Shown: positions 34,517 to 44,745, counted from the first letter of the stretch. The stretch is 64,000 nucleotides of DNA from Hirschia sp964342355 (GCA_964342355.1 CAYFFG010000003.1:62001-126000); one strand, 5' to 3'. Translations and numbers: made by a program. The notes: generated by a model from the letters alone, not told the origin.

Positions 34517-35968
34517 ATGACGCAGAAGATGCTGAAATTTATCTCGTTAGACAAAGAGATGCCTGAGAAGCGCGAAGCCAAAACGCGCAAAGAGGACTTC
34601 CACGAGATTTATGCAGATTACATTGCTGAAAAAGCGCGCGATCAAGCAAGTCGTTGCTCTCAATGCGGTGTGCCATTCTGTCAGCAGCATTGTCCGCTGG
34701 GCAACAACATCCCGGACTGGCTCATGCTTACTTCCGAAGGGCGTTTGGAAGAAGCGTATGAAGTGTCGTCCGCGACTAATAACATGCCAGAAATTTGCGG
34801 GCGTATCTGCCCGCAGGACCGCTTGTGCGAAGGCTCATGCACGATTGAACAGTCCGGTCACGGCACGGTAACGATCGGCGCTGTTGAGCGGTACATCACC
34901 GACACAGCTTTTGAAAACGGTTGGGTTGAACCAATCAAGCCGCCGCGCGAACGCGAACAGAGTGTTGGTATCATTGGCGCTGGGCCGGCTGGCTTTGCAG
35001 CAGCTGCTGAGCTGCGCAAGTTTGGTTACAAAGTAACTGTTTATGACCGCTACGACCGCGCTGGCGGGTTGTTGATTTACGGCATCCCCGGCTTCAAACT
35101 GGAAAAGGACATCGTCCTTCGTCGGACCAAGTATCTGGAAGATTCCGGTGTTGAGTTTGTTTACAACACTGACGTGGGTAACGATGTGACGCTCAGCGAA
35201 CTGCGTCAAAAGCACGATTCAATTCTTATTGCGACCGGTGTTTACAAAGCACGTCAGCTGAACGTGGCTGGCGCAGATTCAAAAGGTGTCCACAAAGCGT
35301 TGGACTTCCTGATTACGTCTAACAAACAAAACCTTGGCGACTCTGTAGAGCGCTTTGACAGCGGCGAATTAAACGCCAATGGAAAACGTGTTGTGGTCAT
35401 CGGCGGTGGCGACACAGCAATGGACTGTGTGCGCACATCTGTTCGCCAGGGCGCAAAATCAGTCACATGTCTTTACCGGCGTGACCGCGAGAACATGCCC
35501 GGCTCACAACGCGAAGTGGCTAACGCTGAAGAAGAAGGCGTCAAATTTGACTGGCTCTCTGCGCCGGTTGAAGTGCTTTCCAAGAAGACCGGTGAAGCAA
35601 AAGCCGTCAAAGCGCGCCGTATGAAACTTGGTCTGCCAGACGCTTCTGGTCGCCGTGCGCCTGAAGAAATTGAAGGTTCTGACTATGAATTGAAAGCCGA
35701 CATGGTGATCATGGCGCTTGGGTTTGATCCTGAGGACCTACCTCAACTCTTCGACGAAAGCGCACTGACTGTGAACCGCTGGGGCGCTCTTAAAGTGGAT
35801 TACTCCACAATGATGACGTCCCTGGACGGCGTGTTTGCGGCTGGTGACATCATGCGCGGTGCGTCACTTGTTGTGTGGGCGGTAAAAGATGGGCGCGACG
35901 CGGCTATCAATATCCACAAATACATCAAAGCCCAGATCGCCACTCGCACAGCAACTGCTGCGGAGTAA
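34517..35968 (+). CDS. gltD: Glutamate synthase (NADPH) small subunit
   Basis: The 483-residue subunit passes electrons from NADPH to the large subunit. The N-terminal Fe-S cysteines are clear (CSQCGVPFCQQHCPLGNN and EICGRICPQDRLCEGSC). The FAD motif SVGIIGAGPAGFAAAAEL and the NADPH motif KRVVVIGGGDTAMDCVRT follow. First of the gltD-gfa-gltB operon; the spacing to the next gene is 4 bases. Ammonia assimilation is the cellular role. Confidence 0.95.
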   Translation: MTQKMLKFISLDKEMPEKREAKTRKEDFHEIYADYIAEKARDQASRCSQCGVPFCQQHCPLGNNIPDWLMLTSEGRLEEAYEVSSATNNMPEICGRICPQDRLCEGSCTIEQSGHGTVTIGAVERYITDTAFENGWVEPIKPPREREQSVGIIGAGPAGFAAAAELRKFGYKVTVYDRYDRAGGLLIYGIPGFKLEKDIVLRRTKYLEDSGVEFVYNTDVGNDVTLSELRQKHDSILIATGVYKARQLNVAGADSKGVHKALDFLITSNKQNLGDSVERFDSGELNANGKRVVVIGGGDTAMDCVRTSVRQGAKSVTCLYRRDRENMPGSQREVANAEEEGVKFDWLSAPVEVLSKKTGEAKAVKARRMKLGLPDASGRRAPEEIEGSDYELKADMVIMALGFDPEDLPQLFDESALTVNRWGALKVDYSTMMTSLDGVFAAGDIMRGASLVVWAVKDGRDAAINIHKYIKAQIATRTATAAE

Positions 35969-35972
35969 GCCT

Positions 35973-36398
35973 ATGGCCGACAACAAGATCACAGGGTCTT
36001 GCCTTTGCGGTGAGGTGCAATTTGAAGCACCCGCTCTGCATCATCTGGATGTCTGTCACTGTAAAATGTGTCAGCGCTGGAATGGCGGTCCGTTTTTTGG
36101 AGCGGATTACCGTGAACCAGTGACAATCACCAAGGGTGAGACGCTAAGCTGGTATGACAGCTCCGAATGGGCGCGCAGAGGCTTTTGCAACAAATGCGGC
36201 TCCAGCCTTTTCTACCGCCTGAAAGACAATGACTCTTTCTGGGCGGTCAGCGCCGGGGCGCTCGATCTTCCTTCAGGAATTTCCATCGAGAAAGAAATCT
36301 TCATCGATGAAAAGCCTGACTATTTTGAATTGGCCGGGGACCGCCCTCGCCTGACCGGACACGAATTTTTTGCTCAGCTCCAAGGGGGGCTCAAATGA
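35973..36398 (+). CDS. GFA/CENP-V domain zinc protein
   Basis: A 141-residue protein of the glutathione-dependent formaldehyde-activating (GFA) family. Zinc ligands are visible as GSCLCGEVQFE, CHCKMCQRW and FCNKCGSSLFYR. The biochemical function of most family members is unknown. The ATG at 35973 follows gltD by 4 bases, and its stop overlaps the gltB start (ATGA, 36395-36398), so it is translationally embedded between the two glutamate synthase subunits. Confidence 0.9.
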   Translation: MADNKITGSCLCGEVQFEAPALHHLDVCHCKMCQRWNGGPFFGADYREPVTITKGETLSWYDSSEWARRGFCNKCGSSLFYRLKDNDSFWAVSAGALDLPSGISIEKEIFIDEKPDYFELAGDRPRLTGHEFFAQLQGGLK

Positions 36399-39300
36399 CT
36401 GACGAAATCAAAAACTACCTCGACACACGCCAGCACCTCATTGATGGCCACGCTTATAACCCCGCCGACGAGCATGATGCTTGTGGTGTTGGCCTTGTCG
36501 TGCAGATGGACGGCAAGCCAACGCGTGAGATCGTTCAGATGGGGATTAAAGCCCTCAAAAACGTCTGGCACCGCGGCGCTGTTGACGCCGATGGGAAAAC
36601 CGGTGACGGCGCAGGTATTCGGCTGGACGTGCCTCAGGACTTTTTCCACGCGCAAATCATCCACACCGGACACGACCCGAAAGATGAGTTGCCAATCTGT
36701 GTCGGTCAGATCTTCCTGCCACGCACAGACCTTGGCGCACAGGAGCACGCACGGACGATCGTTGAAACTGAAGTGGTTCGCTTTGGGTTCTACGTTTATG
36801 GCTGGCGTCAGGTGCCAATCAACACGTCTGTGATTGGTCAAAAAGCAGATGCGACACGTCCTGAAATTGCACAGATCATGTTCTGTGACCCACGTGAGCG
36901 TGACGAAGCAGAGCTGGAGCGCCTGCTTTATGTCTGTCGTCGCCGCATCGAGAAACGCGCCCGCGAAGCTGGTATCCCGGACTTTTACGTCTGTTCTTTC
37001 TCTGCGCGCTCTTTGATTTACAAAGGCATGTTCCTGGCAGAAGACATCGACAAATTCTATCCAGACCTGTGCGACGAACGCTTTGTGTCTTCTGTTGCGA
37101 TCTACCACCAGCGTTACTCCACCAACACATTCCCGCAGTGGTGGCTGGCTCAGCCTTTCCGCATGTTGGCGCACAATGGTGAGATCAACACCGTCAACGG
37201 TAACATCAACTGGATGAAGAGCCATGAAATCCGGATGGTGTCTGAAACCTTTGGCGAGTATCAGGAAGACTTGAAACCTGTCGTCCCACAGGGATCATCT
37301 GACTCTGCTGCGCTGGACGCCGCATTTGAACTGCTCGTGCGCGCCGGCCGCAAAGCCACAATGGCGAAAACGCTGCTCATTCCTGAAGCCTGGTCAAAAC
37401 GCGAAGATGTTATGCCTGAAGCCCACCAGGGGCTTTACGCTTATGCAAACGCGGTGATGGAGCCTTGGGATGGTCCAGCCGCAGTGTGTGCGTTTGACGG
37501 ACGCTGGGCGGTGGCTGGTCTTGACCGAAACGGTCTGCGTCCAATGCGTTACGCCCTCACCTCTGACGGTGTTCTTGCTGTCGGTTCTGAAACCGGTATG
37601 TGTCCGATTGAATCTGAGCGTATTGTTCGTCGCGGACGCGTTGCGCCCGGCGGCATGATCGCAGTCAACATTGATGAAGGTAAATTCTACAACCACCGCG
37701 AAATCATCGACGCGTTGGCAGAACAACATCCATATGACGCATGGCTCGAAAATGTGATTGAGCTGGACGACAAAGTCGTTGAAGGCCCAGAGCCTAAAGT
37801 GTACGCAAAAGAAGAATTGCTGCGCCGCCAGACAGCTGCCGGTTTCTCTCTTGAAGATGTGGAGCTGATCCTTTCACCAATGGTGGAAGACGGCAAAGAA
37901 GCTATTGGGTCCATGGGTGACGATAGCCCACTTGCGGTCCTGTCAGAACAGTATCGCCCGCTATCTCACTACTTCCGTCAGAACTTCTCTCAGGTCACCA
38001 ACCCGCCAATCGACCCATTGCGCGAAGAACGCGTGATGTCGCTGAAAACGCGGTTTAAAAACCTTGGCAACATCCTGGCTGAAGATGAAGCGCAGTCGAA
38101 TGTGTTCCTGCTTGAAAGCCCAATCCTGACGACCGGCATGTACAACAAAATGGTCGAGATTCTGGGCGAAAGCCTGACTGTGATCGACTGTACGTTTGAA
38201 GCCGACGACGTCAAAGCAGGATCAGGCGCCGCATTGAAAGCAGCGCTTGAACGCATCCGTCAGGAAGCCGAATTTGCTGTATCTCAAGGTCGCGAACACA
38301 TCGTTCTGACCGACGAACTACAAAATGCTGATCGTGCGAGCGTCCCGATGATCCTGGCGGCGGGCGCTGTTCACTCACACCTGGTCAACGAAGGACTGCG
38401 TTCTTTCTGTTCAATCACAGTGCGTTCTGCAGAATGTCTCGACACGCACTACCACGCTGTTCTGATCGGTGTGGGCGCAACATGTGTGAACGCGTACCTT
38501 GCATACGACACGATTGCTGATCGTCACGCGAAAGGTCTATACCCAGACATATCGCTGGATGACGCGGCGCAAAACTACAAAAAAGCCATAGACGCCGGAC
38601 TTTTGAAGATCATGTCCAAGATGGGTATCTCTGTGATCTCGTCTTACCGCGGCGGTTACAATTTCGAAGCGCTTGGCCTGTCTCGCGCGCTTATCGACGA
38701 TTATTTCCCAGGTATGACATCCAAGATCTCAGGTATCGGTCTGAACGGTCTTGAAAAAAAAATGCGTGAACTTCACGATAAAGCTTGGGACGCTCAAGTT
38801 GTCGCGCTTCCTGTCGGTGGCTTCTACCGCATTCGTCGCTCTGGTGAGCGTCACGCTTTGACTGGCGACCTCATTCACCAGCTGCAAAAAGCCTGCGACA
38901 ACGGTCATTATTCTGACTGGCGCAAATATTCTCAAGCTCTGCGCAAGCAGGCGCGTGAGCATCCAATCCAATTGCGTGACCTACTGGACTTCCGCAAAGC
39001 CGACAAACCGATTCCGGAAGACGATGTGCAGTCCGTCAACGAAATCCGCAAACGTTTCGTCACGCCGGGCATGTCGCTTGGCGCCCTCTCCCCAGAGGCG
39101 CACGGCACGCTGAACATTGCGATGAACCGTATTGGCGCTAAATCTGTATCTGGTGAAGGCGGCGAAGTGCGTGATCGCTACACGCCAATGCCAAATGGCG
39201 ACAACGCAAACTCTGCGATCAAGCAGGTTGCTTCCGGGCGCTTTGGCGTAACAGCGGAATACCTGAACCAGTGTCGCGAAGTGGAAATCAAGGTCGCACA

Positions 39301-40942
39301 GGGCGCAAAGCCTGGCGAAGGCGGACAGCTACCTGGCTTTAAGGTGACGGAGTTCATTGCCAAGAACCGTCACTCAACACCCGGGGTTATGCTGATCTCG
39401 CCACCACCGCACCACGACATTTATTCCATCGAGGACCTGGCGCAGCTGATCTACGACTTAAAGCAGATCAACCCGGAATGCCGCGTCTGTGTGAAACTCG
39501 TGTCGCGGTCTGGTGTAGGAACCATCGCCGCTGGTGTCGCAAAGGCGAAAGCGGACGTCATCCTGATCGCCGGACACAATGGCGGCACAGGCGCAAGCCC
39601 ACAAACCTCCGTGAAATATGCCGGTCTTCCATGGGAAATGGGTCTTGCAGAAGCACACCAGGTACTGACGCTCAACAACCTCCGTGATCAAGTCACCCTG
39701 AGAACAGATGGTGGTTTGCGCACAGGTCGTGACATCGTCATGGCGGCCATGCTCGGCGCTGAGGAATATGGTATTGGGACAGCGTCACTTGTGGCGATGG
39801 GCTGCATCATGGTTCGCCAGTGCCACTCAAACACCTGCCCTGTTGGCGTATGTACGCAGCGTGATGACCTTCGTGAGAAGTTCACAGGCAAGCCATACAA
39901 AGTGGTCAACCTGATGACTCACATCGCTGAGGAAGTCCGTGAAGTGCTTGCTTCGCTTGGTTTCTCAAGCCTTGACCAAGTTATCGGACGCACAGACCTT
40001 CTGGTGCAGGTATCGCGCGGATCTGAGTTCCTGGATGACCTTGACCTCAACCCGCTCCTGATCCGCGCCAAAGCGGACCAGAGGATCACCTACAAGCCGA
40101 CACTTCGCAACGAAGTGCCCGGAACACTGGATGAATCCATTCTGCGTGATGCTGGCCCATTCTTCGAGCGCGGCGAGAAAATGCAGGTGGACTATAAGGT
40201 CCGCAACGTTCAGCGCGCTATCGGAACGCGGTCCTCTTCTGAAATCGTTCGTCGCTTTGGCGGTGATGCAGATCTGCCGGAAGGCCGTTTGTGGGTCACA
40301 CTGGACGGATCCGCTGGTCAGTCTCTTGGCGCATTCTCTGTGAAGGGACTGACGCTGGAAGTGATTGGCGACGCTAACGACTATGTCGGCAAAGGCCTTT
40401 CAGGCGGCACAATCCTGCTGCGTCCATCGTCTCGCGCTCGCTACATCGCCAGCGAAAACACGATCATCGGTAACACATGCCTTTACGGAGCGACGTCTGG
40501 TTATCTGTTCGCTGCGGGACAGGCTGCGGAACGTTTCGCCGTAAGGAACTCTGGCGCAACCGCCGTTATCGAAGGCTGTGGCGCCAACGGTTGTGAATAC
40601 ATGACTGGCGGCATGGCAGTCATCCTTGGTCCGATCGGCGACAATTTCGGCGCGGGTATGACAGGCGGGATGGCGTTCATCTATGACCCAGATGATACTT
40701 TCGACGTTCTTGCGAACCCGGAATCCATCGTTTGGAACACAATCAGATCCAAACACTGGGAAGGCGTCCTGAAGGATATGGTTGAGCAGCATTTTGAACG
40801 CACGAATTCACAGCTGGCGTCCTCGCTGCTTTCCAACTGGGAATTGGAGCTGCCTAACTTCAAGCAGGTCACACCAAAGGAAATGTTGTCTCGGTTAGCT
40901 CATCCGCTAGACGACAGCGCTTCTAAAACGGCGGCTGAATAA
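36395..40942 (+). CDS. gltB: Glutamate synthase (NADPH) large subunit
   Basis: The 1515-residue large subunit makes glutamate from glutamine and 2-oxoglutarate. A short propeptide precedes the catalytic Cys in HDACGVGLVVQ (class II amidotransferase). The FMN/synthase domain holds GEGGEVRDRYTPMPNGDNANS and the 3Fe-4S cysteines in CIMVRQCHSNTCPVGVC. The C-terminal GXGXG domain has the repeated GG/GA turns (GNTCLYGATSG, GCGANGCEYMTGG). SD AAGGGGGG precedes the ATG. No disruption was seen. Confidence 0.96.
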   Translation: MTDEIKNYLDTRQHLIDGHAYNPADEHDACGVGLVVQMDGKPTREIVQMGIKALKNVWHRGAVDADGKTGDGAGIRLDVPQDFFHAQIIHTGHDPKDELPICVGQIFLPRTDLGAQEHARTIVETEVVRFGFYVYGWRQVPINTSVIGQKADATRPEIAQIMFCDPRERDEAELERLLYVCRRRIEKRAREAGIPDFYVCSFSARSLIYKGMFLAEDIDKFYPDLCDERFVSSVAIYHQRYSTNTFPQWWLAQPFRMLAHNGEINTVNGNINWMKSHEIRMVSETFGEYQEDLKPVVPQGSSDSAALDAAFELLVRAGRKATMAKTLLIPEAWSKREDVMPEAHQGLYAYANAVMEPWDGPAAVCAFDGRWAVAGLDRNGLRPMRYALTSDGVLAVGSETGMCPIESERIVRRGRVAPGGMIAVNIDEGKFYNHREIIDALAEQHPYDAWLENVIELDDKVVEGPEPKVYAKEELLRRQTAAGFSLEDVELILSPMVEDGKEAIGSMGDDSPLAVLSEQYRPLSHYFRQNFSQVTNPPIDPLREERVMSLKTRFKNLGNILAEDEAQSNVFLLESPILTTGMYNKMVEILGESLTVIDCTFEADDVKAGSGAALKAALERIRQEAEFAVSQGREHIVLTDELQNADRASVPMILAAGAVHSHLVNEGLRSFCSITVRSAECLDTHYHAVLIGVGATCVNAYLAYDTIADRHAKGLYPDISLDDAAQNYKKAIDAGLLKIMSKMGISVISSYRGGYNFEALGLSRALIDDYFPGMTSKISGIGLNGLEKKMRELHDKAWDAQVVALPVGGFYRIRRSGERHALTGDLIHQLQKACDNGHYSDWRKYSQALRKQAREHPIQLRDLLDFRKADKPIPEDDVQSVNEIRKRFVTPGMSLGALSPEAHGTLNIAMNRIGAKSVSGEGGEVRDRYTPMPNGDNANSAIKQVASGRFGVTAEYLNQCREVEIKVAQGAKPGEGGQLPGFKVTEFIAKNRHSTPGVMLISPPPHHDIYSIEDLAQLIYDLKQINPECRVCVKLVSRSGVGTIAAGVAKAKADVILIAGHNGGTGASPQTSVKYAGLPWEMGLAEAHQVLTLNNLRDQVTLRTDGGLRTGRDIVMAAMLGAEEYGIGTASLVAMGCIMVRQCHSNTCPVGVCTQRDDLREKFTGKPYKVVNLMTHIAEEVREVLASLGFSSLDQVIGRTDLLVQVSRGSEFLDDLDLNPLLIRAKADQRITYKPTLRNEVPGTLDESILRDAGPFFERGEKMQVDYKVRNVQRAIGTRSSSEIVRRFGGDADLPEGRLWVTLDGSAGQSLGAFSVKGLTLEVIGDANDYVGKGLSGGTILLRPSSRARYIASENTIIGNTCLYGATSGYLFAAGQAAERFAVRNSGATAVIEGCGANGCEYMTGGMAVILGPIGDNFGAGMTGGMAFIYDPDDTFDVLANPESIVWNTIRSKHWEGVLKDMVEQHFERTNSQLASSLLSNWELELPNFKQVTPKEMLSRLAHPLDDSASKTAAE

Positions 40943-40966
40943 GCAGCACAGACAGTCTCAAAATCT

Positions 40967-41006
40967 AAGGACGCGGGGTAAACTTATCACCTTGCGTCCT
41001 TTGTTT
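40967..41006 (+). terminator. Probable terminator after gltB
   Basis: AAGGACGC (40967-40974) and GCGTCCTT (40994-41001) pair over a 19-base loop that itself can partly pair (GGT/ACC), followed by TGTTTTG. Confidence 0.65.
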
Positions 41007-41062
41007 TGAAAGAAATTATCTTTTCCATTGAAATATCAGCAACCATCGTCTAGCCAGCGGCG

Positions 41063-41716
41063 ATGAACAGCGAATTATTAAACGTCGCTATGGCGACATT
41101 TGTCACATTCTTCGTGCTGATTGATTCAATCGGCGTTGCGCCTGTGTTTGTGTCTTTGACATCGCCAGGCGGCCCTGCCTATGCGCGCAGAATGGCGATC
41201 CGTTCCGTCATCGTCGCAGCCATCATCATTACCGGCTTTGCCTTCGGCGGCGCATGGTTGCTGGACTCACTTCATATTTCGATAGATGCATTCAGAGCCG
41301 CTGGCGGAGCTTTACTGTTTCTAATCGCTTTGGACATGGTGTTTGAAAAACGCCAGGAACGCCGCGAAAGCCGTGCTGAAGAATATCAAGCCGAGCATGA
41401 AGCGGCGCAAGACGTGTCTGTTTTCCCGATTGGAATTCCCATGTTGGCGGGACCGGGCTCGATCGCTACGGCAATGCTTTACATGCAGAACGCCAAGGGC
41501 AATCTGATTGAGCAAACTGTCGTTATTGGCGCAATCTGGACCAACCTGGCGCTTTGTCTGATTGTCTTCCTGCTCGCAGCGCCGCTTATGCGGCTGCTGG
41601 GTGATGCAGTCGCCGGCGCGATCACCCGTATTTTCGGCGTAATCCTTGCCGCACTATCAGTTCAGCTGTTGATAGACGGCATAAAAGGCGCGTTCGGCAT
41701 CGCCGTCGGCGCCTAA
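41063..41716 (+). CDS. MarC-family integral membrane protein
   Basis: A 217-residue inner-membrane protein of the MarC (UPF0056) family, with six predicted transmembrane segments. Typical stretches are FFVLIDSIGVAPVFVSLTSPGG and FPIGIPMLAGPGSIATAMLY. The function of the family is unresolved. It is convergent with pseB, with 12 bases between the stop codons and no obvious terminator. Confidence 0.88.
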   Translation: MNSELLNVAMATFVTFFVLIDSIGVAPVFVSLTSPGGPAYARRMAIRSVIVAAIIITGFAFGGAWLLDSLHISIDAFRAAGGALLFLIALDMVFEKRQERRESRAEEYQAEHEAAQDVSVFPIGIPMLAGPGSIATAMLYMQNAKGNLIEQTVVIGAIWTNLALCLIVFLLAAPLMRLLGDAVAGAITRIFGVILAALSVQLLIDGIKGAFGIAVGA

Positions 41717-41728
41717 CCGCCCGTCAGA

Positions 41729-42886
41729 TTATTTTGATGTGCGACGACGCTTTTTAGGCGCGCTGATGGCAACATCGGTGTCTGCAAGAGATGATGGAGC
41801 ATCCCCTGAGCGACGACGCATTTCCGACGCCATTGTTTTTAAGCTTTCGCCTGGGAATGTGCGTGCAAGCAGTTCAAGGACACCTGTTTCATCAATGAAT
41901 TCGTCATTTCGATCAGACGAATAACTGAAACCTTCGGTCACTGGTTTGGCGCCAACTTCTTTCCAGTCAGCAAAGCGCGCATCGTGGCCTGCTGGCAGGA
42001 GGACATAGCGGTCTTCAACTTCAACCGTGGATCGACCATCGTCTTCAGGCACCATAATCTCGTGCAGTTTTTCACCAGGACGAATACCGATAACTTTCTG
42101 AGGCATCTCAGGCGCAATAGCTGACGCTAAGGCGCCAATCGTGGATGAAGGGATTTTCGGAACGAAAATTTCACCGCCGAATGTCTGCTCCAGACTTGAA
42201 AGGACAAAGTTTACGCCCTGTTCCAGCGTGATCCAGAAACGGGTCATACGTTGGTCTGTGATCGGCAGATGGTCAGCGCCCTCGGCGATAAGCTTGCGGA
42301 AGAATGGAACAACAGACCCGCGGGACCCCAACACATTACCGTAGCGCACAACGGAAAATTTCGTCCCACCCGCACCAGACAGATTGTTGGCGGCTACGAA
42401 AACTTTGTCAGACGCCAGCTTGGACGCACCATAGAGGTTGACCGGGTTGGCCGCTTTGTCAGTTGAAAGCGCACAGACCTTTTTAACACCCATCTTGATG
42501 GCCGCGTTGACGACATTTTCAGCGCCAAACACGTTCGTGCGGATACATTCCATTGGGTTGTATTCAGCAATTGGCACATGCTTGAGGGCAGCAGCATGGA
42601 TCACATAGTCCACATCGCGCATCGCCATTTCCAAGCGATCGGCATCACGCACATCACCGATAAAGTAGCGCATGAAGGGATAGTCCGCCTGCGGGAACTC
42701 CTGCGCCATCTCATATTGTTTCAGCTCGTCACGAGAAAACACGATCAATTTCCGCGGCGTCCAGCGTTCAGCCACCATGCGGGTAAACTCTTTACCGAAG
42801 CTGCCTGTGCCGCCTGTCACCAGAATGATCTTGTCATTTAGGTCTGGTGCTGGCTCCAGAAACGAACGGAAACGGGAATTTGACAT
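41729..42886 (-). CDS. pseB: UDP-N-acetylglucosamine 4,6-dehydratase-like enzyme (PseB/FlmA type)
   Basis: First step of nonulosonic-acid synthesis: converts UDP-GlcNAc to a 4-keto-6-deoxy sugar. The 385-residue extended SDR has IILVTGGTGSFGKEF, the PseB-type STDKAANPVNLYGASK (Asp-Lys and Tyr catalytic set) and VVRYGNVLGSRGSV. It is about 50 residues longer than typical PseB: an N-terminal extension and a basic, Lys/Arg-rich tail (PKKRRRTSK). In Caulobacter the homologue FlmA serves flagellin glycosylation. It is divergent from the cytidylyltransferase cluster; the 225 bases between are AT-rich without a clear motif. Confidence 0.88.
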   Translation of the reverse strand: MSNSRFRSFLEPAPDLNDKIILVTGGTGSFGKEFTRMVAERWTPRKLIVFSRDELKQYEMAQEFPQADYPFMRYFIGDVRDADRLEMAMRDVDYVIHAAALKHVPIAEYNPMECIRTNVFGAENVVNAAIKMGVKKVCALSTDKAANPVNLYGASKLASDKVFVAANNLSGAGGTKFSVVRYGNVLGSRGSVVPFFRKLIAEGADHLPITDQRMTRFWITLEQGVNFVLSSLEQTFGGEIFVPKIPSSTIGALASAIAPEMPQKVIGIRPGEKLHEIMVPEDDGRSTVEVEDRYVLLPAGHDARFADWKEVGAKPVTEGFSYSSDRNDEFIDETGVLELLARTFPGESLKTMASEMRRRSGDAPSSLADTDVAISAPKKRRRTSK

Positions 42887-43111
42887 CTATCTGGCTCGCA
42901 GTTCTGCCTGGCTGATCACGCGATGAAACGCAGTTTTGCCGACACGCTGCCCCAATACACTTAACGTCCGGTTAGCAATAATTAGCTAAGTGATAGAGCC
43001 ATATTGGGAAACAAATAGGCGTTGTAACCCAATTATTACGATGATGCTGTCCGTCGCATCCATCACCGGCGGACAGCGCTTTCATACTTGCTCTATGGGA
43101 CGCATTTGAAA

Positions 43112-43897
43112 ATGACGCTAGCTGTGATTGTCCAGGCCCGTTGGGGGTCCAGCCGTTTACCCGGAAAAGTCCTGCAAGATTTAGGCGGCGTTCCCGCCCT
43201 TAAACATGTTCTGGATCGTTGCGCGCGCATCCCCCAGGCGGATGAAGTTGTCTGCGCCGTTCCTGACACAGAAGATAGTGACCCGGTCGCACGCACCGCC
43301 GAACAGCTTGGTTATAAAGTTGTCCGCGGATCAGAGACGGATGTTTTATCGCGCTATGCCAAGGCTGCTCATTCCGTCAACGCGACGACTGTGATGCGCG
43401 TGACCTCTGACTGTCCGATGATTGATCCTAAGATTTGTGGAGAAGTTATTCACCTCCTCAAACGGACTGGCGCAGGGTATGCCTGTAACAACATGCCGGC
43501 CAAATTTCCGCACGGTTTGGACTGTGATGTTTTCCCAGCCAAACACCTCTATGATGCGGACGAGCAAGCGACCTCAGCCTACGACCGCGAACACGTCACA
43601 CCGTGGATCCGGTCGCGCGAAGGCGTTCGCCGCGCATCGCTTCAAGGTCCGGGCGAGCCGTTGTCAAACTTCCGCTGGACGCTCGACTATCCAGAAGACC
43701 TTGATTTTATGCGCGCGCTTTTTGACTTCATGGGCGAAAAAGCAACGACTGCATCAGCAGCGGAATTTGCGCGTGTCTGCCTGATGCGGCCTGATATTGT
43801 TGCTATCAACGAGATGCATGTGGACGCTCACCGCTTGGCGCTCACGGAATGGGCGCATGTGGAAACCTCTCCACGTCCTCTGGACATGGCCGCTTAA
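43112..43897 (+). CDS. Acylneuraminate cytidylyltransferase-like / SpsF-type protein (PseF-like)
   Basis: A 261-residue nucleotidyltransferase that probably activates a nonulosonic acid with CMP. The start signature VIVQARWGSSRLPGKVLQDLGG is the conserved NTP-binding loop, followed by ADEVVCAVPDTEDSDPV and the metal-site segment RVTSDCPMIDPKI. The ATG at 43112 is chosen; an in-frame TTG at 43088 is less likely. First gene of a four-gene operon with almost no gaps (next start 4 bases after this stop). Confidence 0.86.
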   Translation: MTLAVIVQARWGSSRLPGKVLQDLGGVPALKHVLDRCARIPQADEVVCAVPDTEDSDPVARTAEQLGYKVVRGSETDVLSRYAKAAHSVNATTVMRVTSDCPMIDPKICGEVIHLLKRTGAGYACNNMPAKFPHGLDCDVFPAKHLYDADEQATSAYDREHVTPWIRSREGVRRASLQGPGEPLSNFRWTLDYPEDLDFMRALFDFMGEKATTASAAEFARVCLMRPDIVAINEMHVDAHRLALTEWAHVETSPRPLDMAA

Positions 43898-43901
43898 TTC
43901 C

Positions 43902-44744
43902 ATGCGCTGGCTGGTCATCGGCGCAACTGGCCTTTTGGGCCCACGCTTCATGGACGCTATTAATGCGCGTGGCTGGACCTCTATTTCAGCTGCCAGAAAT
44001 GGCGCTGAAGTTACGGTCGATCTTACCGATGATGACGCCCTCAATCATACCCTCAGTGTTCTGGACGTTGATGGGGTGGTGAATTGCGCCGCCAACATCT
44101 ATGTCGACAAATGCGAAGAAGACCCAGGCGGCGCTTATGCCGTTAACACGCGTCCCCTGTCTTTGCTGGCGGACTGGAGCATTGCGAACCAGAAACCTTT
44201 GCTCCAGGTCTCAACAGATCACTATTTCACGACAGGCGAGCGCGCACTTCAGACCGAGACAACCCCAGTTGATCTGGTCAATGAATATGCGCGATCAAAA
44301 TGGCTCGCAGAACATTTGGCGCTAAGGTCGCCACACGCATTGGTTTTGCGCACCAACATTGTCGGCGGCGCCAAAGGCCATGGGCGATGGGTCGTTGAAA
44401 GCCTGAAAAACAAGTCGCCCATGACACTGTTCATGGATTTTTATTCCTCTCCCATCCACGTCGCCGCTATGGCCGACGTGAGCATGACGTTAGCTGAGAA
44501 GAAAGCCACGGGGATATACAATGTCTCTTCCAGAGACGTGTCCTCCAAAGGCGAATTCATTTATGCTGTCGCGCGTGCGCTGAACATTACGCCCGACTGG
44601 GTCCAGGAAGGATCTGGCCGGCAACTGGCGACCAAGCGCGCGATGTGCCTGGGGCTGGATGTGACAAAGGCTGAAAAGACGCTGGGATACGCCCTGCCCA
44701 CTTTAGAAGAGACCGCCAAAGCCCTCGCAGAGGAGTCGCTTTAA
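43902..44744 (+). CDS. RmlD-like sugar-nucleotide reductase (SDR)
   Basis: A 280-residue NAD-binding protein. The N-terminus MRWLVIGATGLLGPRFMDAI is a Rossmann motif, and YARSKWLAEHLAL carries the Tyr-Lys pair; VNCAANIYVDKCEEDP and VLRTNIVGG are typical of dTDP-4-dehydrorhamnose reductase-like proteins. In a nonulosonate operon it may reduce or epimerise the precursor. The ATG at 43902 is 4 bases after the upstream stop; the next gene starts one base past its own stop. It takes a place where pseC/pseG would be expected, so the final sugar may differ from pseudaminic acid. Confidence 0.8.
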   Translation: MRWLVIGATGLLGPRFMDAINARGWTSISAARNGAEVTVDLTDDDALNHTLSVLDVDGVVNCAANIYVDKCEEDPGGAYAVNTRPLSLLADWSIANQKPLLQVSTDHYFTTGERALQTETTPVDLVNEYARSKWLAEHLALRSPHALVLRTNIVGGAKGHGRWVVESLKNKSPMTLFMDFYSSPIHVAAMADVSMTLAEKKATGIYNVSSRDVSSKGEFIYAVARALNITPDWVQEGSGRQLATKRAMCLGLDVTKAEKTLGYALPTLEETAKALAEESL

Positions 44745-44745
44745 C

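Noticed and set aside
36374..37225. Minus-strand 283-codon reading within gltB
   Set aside because: It is antisense to the well-conserved amidotransferase domain of gltB and shows no domain of its own.
42971..42990. Small inverted repeat TTAGC/GCTAA upstream of pseB
   Set aside because: Only five bases per arm in AT-rich DNA; expected by chance.
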